Part shown: piece by piece, positions 51,497 to 60,000 of the stretch
How positions within the stretch are numbered: position 1 is the stretch's first letter
Layout of the letters: every line of letters begins with the position of its first letter
Source of the DNA: Symsagittifera roscoffensis
Taxonomy: Eukaryota > Xenacoelomorpha > Acoela > Convolutidae
Direction: 5' to 3'
NCBI RefSeq assembly: GCF_963678635.1
Contig: NC_087068.1
Span: 37,273,436-37,333,435 of the forward strand
DNA: 60,000 nt
The notes under the pieces: model-generated
The model's input: the letters and a program-made list of their open reading frames with translations, nothing else
Told to the model about the DNA's origin: nothing
Database searches by the model: none
Translations under genes and position numbers: made by a program

Positions 51497-52079
51497 TCAA
51501 TCAAACCTATGGATAATGAGGGATCAATCAAATCAATCCTCCACTTTCAAAAATGACTAAAAACGAAGCTGATATAAATCAGGTCATTGCAATTTTTGCG
51601 CTGAGACTGCACCGAAATGGGCACATTAACTAAAAATAGGACTCGACCTTGAACAAAAACTCCGCTAGTATCGCTTAAGTAAATGTATAAGCTGTAGTTC
51701 CACTCTTAAATCGATCTCTGCAACCATCGGTTAAAATTAGTGTTGAAAAAAATACTTCGGAAGCTCAACCATTGACTAACAGGACTTAAAAAAAAACAGA
51801 GGAGAAAAGCGCAGCTTCGCACTACTTGCTAGACATTAACATACAATAATCAAACGTGCAATAATCAAAAACTCCTCCATATACCAACTTATTTTTAAAA
51901 TTTTGATTTGAGAGTGCACGACACGTTAAGATCTGATTTTCGCGACCACTGAAAAATCCCGAAAATCAGGACAGCAATTTTAACTGGTCAGAACAGCAGA
52001 TAGAGTGTCAAGACAGAAAAGATAGTGAAAAACAGTTGAATTCAAGAAGACGCACCGCACTGTAAAGATTGTACAGTTA
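51497..52079. other. AT-rich spacer, one left-end hairpin
   Basis: 'cagaggagaaaagcgcagcttcgc' region at 51,797-51,820 is another left-end copy, with GCTTCGC and then 'actacttgc'. Otherwise nothing is recognised. Confidence 0.5.
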
Positions 52080-52640
52080 CAATTTTTACAGAGCAAATCC
52101 CGCGAACCAGGAAGGCTGTCGGGAGAAAACAAAACCCTACCCAATAGTGAAGAAGACGCTTCTTCACGCGGATTCGATAAGCCGGTATGGTTTCGAAGAG
52201 TAACTGTAAACTGTGTTTTAATTACTTTTTAGCTTCCCGTTATGGCCTGAACTTAATTATAACATCAGATTCATTTTCAGATCATGGGAAGCTAGGAGTA
52301 AAGGGAAAGGGTCGATCTATCTCCGATGGATAGGATGATTTTCTCTTCTGAACAAAAACAATAGTAATATAGTAACACAATAACAATAATGTAGTAGCCC
52401 TGATTCTAGAAGTGACCTCGTGGTCTGAGGATACTATAATCCAGCCATGAGCTCACTATAGTACATAAAACTAAGTTACTTTGCGAGGTTCGGCCGATAG
52501 CCTTTAAGTAGTAACGATTTTGTCGACCCGATGTTATGAGAACCACATTGAACTATGGCAGAGACGGTTAAAAGCACGTAAGGCTCTATTTAGATGCTAG
52601 CCAGACGTTTTAGGATCTAGCTTTACTTTCCGTCGGTATG
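52080..52640. ncRNA. Stem-rich, GC-richer block; possible structured RNA or 3' element
   Basis: Compared with its flanks the block is less AT-rich and holds several exact inverted repeats in a row. GTGAAGAAG/CTTCTTCAC has a 3-base loop (52,147-52,167). TAGCTTCCC/GGGAAGCTA is at 52,230-52,238 and 52,286-52,294. CCTC/GAGG is at 52,416-52,430. TACTATA/TATAGTA is at 52,432-52,438 and 52,457-52,463. No long ORF and no similarity to U snRNAs, 7SL, RNase P or tRNA was recognised. It lies beyond the candidate poly(A) site of the gene at 52,872. It may be an RNA gene or part of an unknown transposon. Confidence 0.3.
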
Positions 52641-52706
52641 TACTTCCGGGTGTATGTTACATTGCCTTTCAGACGATATCCATTAAATACGAAATGTACA
52701 AATATT

Positions 52707-52712
52707 TTTATT
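52707..52712 (-). terminator. Candidate poly(A) signal AATAAA for the 52.9-57.8 kb gene
   Basis: TTTATT on the plus strand, about 160 nt after the stop codon. Confidence 0.45.
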
Positions 52713-52871
52713 GATAAAGATATTGTGTAATACAAAGTAAATACATTTGTGAATCTATTCCTAATTTAGCAACCAACAATGATGGCAGTGGTTAGTGCGA
52801 CGCAGCAGCTAAGCAGCAAAAGAGCAGTTAAACTTAATAATTTCAACTAATTTCCGACTTTGAACTCGGTT

Positions 52872-55800
52872 TTAAGCTTCAACCGTCGAGTGCTTGTAGT
52901 GAATTTCGGTGAGAGATTTGAACCGGGTATCCAGATCAAATTCAGCAATGACATCTGAAGCGCAGTTGTCTGGCGCTTGGTTCCATCTAACAGCTACAAA
53001 CGACGCGGCACGTTGAGTTCCGTTCAAAGAACCATCACTTGAATTCACGTTCGGTTTCATAAACTTCGGACAAGTTATCGTTACATTTTTGGTTGGGTTA
53101 AAGGATAGATAATCCGAGGGTGCATTGTCAAAAATGGATCCAATGGAGTCCGAGTCAAATGAGAATACATGGTCACTTTGCAGAGGTTTTGGGTCCTCTT
53201 GTGAGCTGGAAAAGTTGAGATTGAAGTCGATTGTCTGGCGTGATACAACAGATGATGTCAGAGGGGTAATCGGGGTTATTAGGTCATGCGATTCTTGTTC
53301 CTCCCAGAACGGAGACTTCCATCCTAAAATAATATCATTAGTTTTATTTAAAAGCTGCAGTCAAAAAAAATATTGAGTTTGTTCAGACATCAATCATCAA
53401 ATAAATACTCCATCCAGCAAAAAAAATGATGATATTCTGCAGCTTTCTAACGTCTCTCTCATAAACCTTCAGCTGACTTGGCGACTCAGATAATTGTTTA
53501 TACTCAAATTTCAGAAAAACAAAGTTAATTGCAAATCTAAATCATTTAATAGATTAAAACAGCAAAACATGAACATTAGCAAGGATATAAGTGATTTACC
53601 GTCTGAGTTTTCGAAGTACACTTTGCATGACTGTAGAGTAAGTTCACAATATTCGACCATCACACTCAGTCGGATGTTTGGTCGTTGCGGATGGAGCACA
53701 AACAGCTTAACACATGTTTCCACGCTGCCATAGTTCACGGCCGAATTGTTGAACATGATTCCAGATCCTACAGAAGACAATCAAAAACGATTACACTCTG
53801 CTTCTACGATTTCGATCTCAGCAAAATATCTTTCGTTCTAATGAAAATAATGTCATTGTATCAAAAACGCTAATTAATATCAAATGTTGCTTTTGATTGC
53901 TATTTTTGTTTAAAATTGTTTGCCCAAGTTTCGATGTTTTTAAGCTGTTTCTAACCCGTAGGGAAGAATATGAATTTGGTGTTGGGCCATTTGGGGTGCT
54001 TCACTCCCTTGAATCCAATTGTGATCGAATCTTCTTCCTTGTAAAACCAGGGACCGCATCTGGGGCCTAAACAGAATTGAGCCAAACTAAGAACACGTAG
54101 TCGAAGCAATTCTCAATTTCTCTTCAAAACTGCAGCTCTCTATCAGAACCAATTCCGATAACAGTCGACATAATATGAGACGAAAGCCGAATAATCAAGC
54201 AAAACTTATGAAAAAGATGTCGAAAAAAAACAAATCTTCCAAATCCCAAATACGTTTCTGCCATTAAGAATATCGAGACTAGTTGGTCCAAAGTTTGTCT
54301 CGTTCGTACAAAATAGGATACATAGATCCCGCAAATAAATCAGAGAACTATAGCGTCTAGAATTAAAATTGTCGCGAAGACAAATGCGATGACAAATTAA
54401 TACTTTTTGTAGCACTTGCCAGTGATGTCCAAAATAACCATTTGTATGACAATTAGTTTAACCAATTGGTTAAAAAACGGATTGTTCAACTGATTTTACC
54501 AATAACCAATTGGTTAAATACAAGTGATGTCTAACTAACTTAAATTAGCTCATATATTAGCCTTTCAGGAGAGCACGAATCTAAGTAAAGCCAAGGAATC
54601 ATACTTTCCCACGCCACTCCAAACCTTCACTCATTCGTGCTCCATCGATCGATAATTGGCAATTTAATTTTAAAAAAATTACGTCCGAAAAATTTCGCGC
54701 GTTGAAACTTGCATGATTTACTAAAGTTAGAGAGTATTTATAATTTGTTTTATCACTGTTTAATAGCAAAATTGGTTGAACCGATTTGGGTAAAAAATTT
54801 TAATTTTGCTAATGGTTAAAAAATTGGTTTAAATTTTTTTAAATTGACATCACTGGCAATAGCTGTTCACTCTCGTGCAGCCCATAGAACTATGCATCAA
54901 AACTGAGTTTGACCATAAACGTGGTAGAAGTTGAATCGTTTATTTGTGATGTAAGTTTTTGAGCGTATTGATGCCTGGAAGTGAAGGTTTTTCAAAATAG
55001 TCAAATCAGGGACAAGCTTCGCACAACTTGCGATTCACAAAAATTATCTAAAATTAGTTAAATAAAAAACCTAAAAACAATTATTCATGCAGCAAATTCG
55101 GTCAGATTTCAACCAAAAATTTCATGCATTAAATTGCATTAAAAAATTTCAAATTTGAAAATGCACAAAATCGGTAATCGAAAATTTACAATGAATATAA
55201 AAATTAGTAAGCTTTCAGGGCAACTAGTAGTCACCACTCATAGCAACCACCATAAGTTAAATTTAAACCATCCAGCTGAAATGATTCAGTGAGATTCAGC
55301 ACAATTTGTTTACCTGAAGTAAGACTTCTGTTACGATATGATAACGCTTGCTAATCGCAAGCGTAAATAGTTTCATGTTTTTTGTAAGCTATGCTTCTTT
55401 TGCAAATGTTCGAGCAAAGTGATAGAGCATGTTTGGTAAATTTCAACAGAGAAGCGAAATGAAACTTCGCGCCACTTGCGACAAAAAACAAGCAACAAAA
55501 AAAATTGAAAAATGGTGAAAAAAACTTAGTTGAACCACAATTTTCGTATGTCTCAATAAAAAACAACTAGAGGCCCGGCTAAAGGTGGAGGTGCGAGTTT
55601 GATTATGTTTTAATTTGTTATACTGATGCGCGAAGAAATGTGTGCTTTCAAAAATTGGACTTTGCCCAAAATTTAGTTGCTTCTCTACTAACTAAAAGAA
55701 CTGAGAAGCGTGAAAATTTTTGAGATAATGCAATTTTCCCATGTACATAACATTTCTCTTTCAGAAAAATTACAGACTTCGCTTCTGCAGGAAAAATTCT

Positions 55801-57787
55801 CGCAACCGTTTTTTTCAATTTGACTTTTACTCTCATATTTGATAGGATAGTTTTTAAGAAAATTCAGACGGTTTAAGAAAATTCAGACGGTTTAAGAAAA
55901 TTCAGAAAAAAATGGAGAAATTCGAAAACTTGACTAACCGAACTCCATAAATTTTTTCTGCAAGAAGCACATCGTTTCCGCTAAAGTAGAGAAGATTCCA
56001 AAAACCGAGTTTCTCAATTAAACCAAACCTGAAATTTGGTACGGTAGTTTTCGAGAAAAGTCAAAAAGTTTCCAAAAAGCGGTCAATTTTTCAATTTTGA
56101 CTTTTTTGAAGCCCATTTTTTTACTGAATTAAATTGTGCGTTGCCAATTATAAAGGTAGCCGTAGTCTTTTAATGCCTGTTTTTTTCCATTAAACTTATG
56201 ATATCGATAAAATCTATGGCAGGATAGTTAGCAAGAAAAGTCCAAAAAACGGTCAAAAAACAAAACAGACATTTCTGAGAACTATAGCTTTTTGGGTAAC
56301 GCTTTAGCGGAAAACTTTGTGTAATGCTTCAGCAGAATACGAGTGGGCGTATACGCTTAAGCATAACAAATTCGTGCAACTTGCAGTTTTAATTAACCCA
56401 AAAACTCAGATTTGCTAGCATTATTTTGATTTAACCAAAGGTAGTTCTCGAGAAAAGTCAAAAACTTCAAATTTTGTCTTTTCCGAGGGCCATAAGTTGT
56501 TGTGTCATAAAAACATTTGAGTAGAATTGCATTTGCAAAGGATATTCGCACAACCCCTTCTTTGAATGACTCCAAAATCTCAGATGTGGTAGCTGTAGTG
56601 GATTTAGTTTCGACCCCCTGCCTTACCCAAAAAGTCTCCCCTTTAGTACTATCGCATGAACTCCATTTTAGCTGGCTGGCACTAAAAGTTTTCTTAAAGC
56701 ACGTTGGGCGCCAATATTAAACTAACTTCAAAGGGAGAAGACGAGCCGAAAAAAAACGCGATTATTTTGTCAACACGTCCAAAACTTTCAAAATCTGGTC
56801 AAAAATTTGCGAATATTTCTTGAAAACCCTCCCCCTCGAGGAAATCCTACTGCCCCTATGTGGGAGATAAGTTTTCGAGAAAATGCAAAACGTTCAAAAA
56901 ACGGTTCAAAATCATACGTTAATTTTTACGAGGGCAATAACTTTTTGTGAAAACAAAATTAAAACAATTCCCACTACCCGCTATCTTCATTAAACCCACA
57001 ATATCAGATTTGGGTGATTAGATTTCGAGATAAAACAGTAGATTCGAAAAACGATCCAAAAATCAAAAAACTGACGATTCCGAGAGATATAACTTTGTGT
57101 TAAAAAATTCATTGAAACTAAAATGTCAGATTTGGGAGGGTCGTTTTTAAGAAAACAAAGAGAAAAACAAAACTACGGGTCAAATATCCCCCCACAGATT
57201 GTTTCAAAAAGTGAAAAGTCTTCCTCCGTGGCTCTCCAAAAAAAACCTACTCCGAAATTTTTTATAATACCTGTTTTTATCAAGCAAGAATTCTAGGCAA
57301 AAAAGCCAAGCACGACAATTGAATTTTAATTCAGCAACGGAACAATACTTACGAAGCAAAAACAAAGCCGACATCTTGAAGCAGACACAAGTTCAGCGAA
57401 AAAAATGATTTTACAAAATAATTGAATTGTGCAATGAACAACACTTGCAAATACCTTGATACTTGTTTCAGCACAAAAATAACCGTGATAAAGCAACTTA
57501 AAAATGAATAGGCCTACAAGTTGTAGCCAAATAAAGGTTTTTTTTTCAAACTCACTTGAGGTGACGGTTCCTCTATCATCATCGTAATAGTACACATTCG
57601 AGTGTTCAATTTCCGATCCGTCAACTGAGTTCAGTCTCGGCTTGTACGAGTGCATCACTCGGAACACATCCGTAGTCTTCCCAGTCGAGTCAAACTGCTG
57701 CGCCACGCCAAACCAAATACGACAGTGTTGTGATTTGAATACCGACCACTGACTTGCATCACTCGAGTTGTTGTTATTGTTCTCCAT
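52872..57787 (-). CDS. Unknown four-exon gene, 320 aa
   Basis: I do not recognise the family. Exons on the minus strand: 57787-57556, 54066-53956, 53767-53600 and 53323-52872. All junctions are GT-AG, all three introns are phase 1, and the joined frame is 963 nt, ending TAA. The gene model is strong because four frames join cleanly and the residue content is protein-like. The start is MENNNNNSSDASQW. There is no signal peptide or membrane segment. The middle alternates short hydrophobic strands (DSITIGFKGV, TKFIFFPTG, CVKLFVLHP, IRLSVMVEYCELTL), suggesting a beta-sandwich. It has ten or more cysteines overall, and the C-terminal third is Ser/Asp-rich, perhaps disordered. Intron 1 is 3.5 kb of repeats. 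A lineage-specific cytosolic or nuclear protein is as far as I can go. Confidence 0.7.
54420..54855. mobile_element. hAT-like MITE with CAGTGATGTC ends in intron 1 of the unknown gene
   Basis: The ends are CAGTGATGTCCAA and, inverted, CAGTGATGTCAAT. Flanks are 'gcacttgc' and 'gcaatagc', an 8-bp target-site duplication matching at six positions. The inside has repeated 'aaccaattggtt' palindromes. No transposase is present. Confidence 0.65.
55010..55366 (+). repeat. Two-hairpin repeat, shortest copy with both ends
   Basis: The left end retains only the right arm of the first hairpin ('agcttcgcacaacttgcga'). About 330 bp of AT-rich body follows, ending in a perfect hairpin at 55,344-55,364. No tRNA-like domain is visible, so that domain is dispensable or was lost. 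Confidence 0.5.
55446..57190. repeat. Composite repeat copy 2 with subrepeats
   Basis: A left-end hairpin (GCGAA...TTCGC, 55,454-55,470) leads into a segment shared with 960-2,200, then several diverged subunits with 'cagatttgg', 'tttcgagaaaa' and 'aaaaaacggtc'. A 19-bp unit ('tttaagaaaattcagacgg') is repeated about three times at 55,853-55,905. An 'agccgacatcttgaagcagac' block follows at about 57,370, within the same intron. Confidence 0.6.
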
Positions 57788-57819
57788 CTTCTTTTGTCGT
57801 CTTAATGAAGGATTACAAG

Positions 57820-60000
57820 CTGAATTTCAGCTTTTTCAGAGTGATAAACTGTTGCTCAAAAACCCCATGTTAGCAAAAAACAATTTAAATAAAAAGTATT
57901 TGAAACAGCTTTTTGTCTATGTAAAATGTAGTATGTTGTAAGATTTCTTTTATAGCTCTGCAGCAGTAATTCTATTATCATCAAGAAAAAATATAAAATT
58001 TTGAAAGTTTTTAACGAATATAGACTACAAATGAAAAAATTCTTGAAAGAATCGAAGTAAGCAATATAATCTACCGTTGAATAAAAAAATATCACAAATG
58101 AACTATATCTCGTACACAACTCAAAAGATCTCAAACTATTTTAGACAAAAAAAGAAACTGGAGCATGACACTTCATTTTTTCATTTACAACAGACGAGGC
58201 ATCACTACTAAAAAAACTCGTGTTGTATACTTCTAGCTGAAAATACTTCTAGTTCTCTAAGAATAGATTATTCAATAAATCCGTCCAATAAAGTCAATGA
58301 CTGAGAATAAATATAAAATCATTCATGTTCAAAATTATAGCAAAAAATGTAAATAGCAGAATTAAATCTGCGTCTAAACTTGAAACTTGGTTCCCTGAAA
58401 GGCGTTGCAACAGTAGACTGTTCTGTTGGTAAATTTAAGGCGCTCCAATTTACTTAGCGGGCATTATTGGCGTGATCTAGATTTTGTTCAACTTAGTTTT
58501 TCTCTGAAACTGACTTCTATTCCCAATTCCAATGAAAAACGTGGAACGGGATAAAACAATCCACACACCACCAACCAATGTGCTTAAATAGTGAAGTACC
58601 ACTACGTTTAATTCTCATAACGTATACTTTTCAAATTGCGCGTTAAATTTTACTTGAGTGGGATATTAACAACGAATATTTCAGTCGACGAATTACCGAT
58701 ACTGCAGATTTTGGGACCTTCTCTCAAAGGAAACTTCTTACTCCCAGACTGAAAGAGCAATGCTAAATACTAATCTTGATTCATCTCTTTTGAGATTTGA
58801 AAGTGTTTATTTTCACGAGTTACAGTTTCACGTTTAACAGTTGCAGACGATTGCAATACTCTTGCTTATCGCAAGAGTAAAAAGCGTAAGAACGGGAAAA
58901 AATCATTGATTCAATACCTAAGATGGGCAAACGTCATGACACGAATCAGACATATCGGCGAAGCTTACTAAGACATTTTTAACCAATGCTTTGTCGCTAT
59001 GATAGCTTCCCGACTGTTGAAGTGTCTTTAAAGAGCAGTATTTTAATCTTAACAACTTGTTAAGTTAACGCTCATGCTCAATTATATTTAACGAGACGTA
59101 TATTAAATGAGACGTCTTCTGCTCTTATGGCTGCAGGAGGTCGGTTGTAGAATTGGTCAAATCAACTAAGCTCTACTGAAACCATTTGACTTTATCCGGT
59201 GCACGCACAAACACAACGCTGATATTGCGTCGTCTGTTTTATTTGTGGTACATAATGAAAACATGATTCAAAACAAGCGGACTGAAAAGGGAGGGACGAA
59301 AAAAAAACACAAAAAGAATAAAAGCGGAAAAAATCAGACATATTGCGGAAATAAACGTTTGACTAAAACCATTTAGATATTTTATGTGATCCTAACGCAA
59401 AATCAAGTCTGTCCGGTGAACAAGATACACTTAAGCTGTAAACTATCGCCACAAGGAGACTTTTGCCATCGCAATATTGCACCAAGAGCATAAATAAATC
59501 TAGCAACAAAAGCTATGAATCGTGAAACAAACTTAATGAACAAATCTGCGTCTCTGATAAATACCCTCTACTCAATCGGCTGTCTCAAAAAATCCTTCAA
59601 ATATCGAACCAAGTGTAGATTTCTTGATACCATGGAAAATTATTAAACCATTGCAAGACCCATATTACAGTCAGCGGCATGTTTATAAACAAAACAATGT
59701 CGGCACGCCGCCAAATCTATAAAACTACCTATTTCAGGTTACATATTGGGCAAGTTGTTGTGATTTAGTTCGGTCAAAACTCACGCAAATTTCCTCAGTT
59801 CAAACTCACAAGGACAGTCAGTTGCTGTTGAAGTAGCAAAAATGTCCCGACCAAATTATTTAGGTAGAAAATTCAAAATTAGAAAAAAATTTACTTAAAT
59901 CTAATAAATCATTTTTTTTTTCAGAAATACATGCTCATTTGTTTCTTTATTTACAGTTCTTTGTTTATAATTTTGAGCAACTGACTTAGATACAAATCAG
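57820..60000. other. Intergenic right end, almost nothing recognised
   Basis: The only feature I support is an isolated right-end hairpin at 58,858-58,878 with arms ACTCTTGC and GCAAGAGT. A possible acceptor for the unknown gene is at 57,820-57,821, 32 nt upstream of its ATG. No other gene or RNA was found. Confidence 0.5.
58858..58878. repeat. Right-end hairpin with compensatory change
   Basis: The stem ACTCTTGC/GCAAGAGT with loop TTATC stays fully paired, although the third pair is T-A where the consensus has G-C. Confidence 0.75.

Overview
This is AT-rich nuclear DNA of an animal, most likely an invertebrate. It has intron-containing genes for conserved eukaryotic proteins (adenylosuccinate synthetase, RRP5/PDCD11, SF3B2, TMEM14), non-LTR retrotransposons, and large amounts of tRNA-derived and hairpin-ended repeats. 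There is no bacterial, organellar or CRISPR signal, and I could not fix the phylum from sequence alone.

Layout. 1-8.2 kb is repeats: a composite repeat, a partial duplicate of the ADSS locus carrying one perfectly copied exon, a tandem duplication and a tRNA-like element. 8.2-15.95 kb is a complete nine-exon ADSS gene (minus strand). 16-23.5 kb is repeats: a hairpin-ended element, a hAT-like MITE and a ~168-bp tandem array. 23.9-28.6 kb is a single-exon PDCD11/RRP5 gene (minus). 30-32.9 kb is a dead LINE, followed by an orphan ORF and a second piece of the 168-bp family. 34.4-49.2 kb is a ten-exon SF3B2 gene (minus) whose introns 3 and 1 each hold a LINE with target-site duplications. 49.76-50.07 kb is TMEM14 (minus). 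52.87-57.79 kb is a four-exon gene of unknown function (320 aa, minus), with a stem-rich, GC-richer block just downstream. 57.8-60 kb has almost nothing recognisable.

The conserved genes are housekeeping functions (purine synthesis, rRNA processing, U2 snRNP, a small mitochondrial-type membrane protein) and do not form one pathway. All five genes lie on the minus strand and all three LINEs on the plus strand. Every gene has a candidate 3' splice acceptor a few bases upstream of its ATG (2, 2, 7, 12 and about 32 nt), which suggests 5'-UTR introns or spliced-leader trans-splicing.

The most interesting unexplained structure is a dispersed repeat family bounded by two hairpins: a left end with GCGAAGC/GCTTCGC and a right end with ACGCTTGC/GCAAGCGT. 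The right hairpin shows compensatory base changes between copies and sits where copies stop resembling each other. One or two antisense tRNA-like domains lie between the ends.
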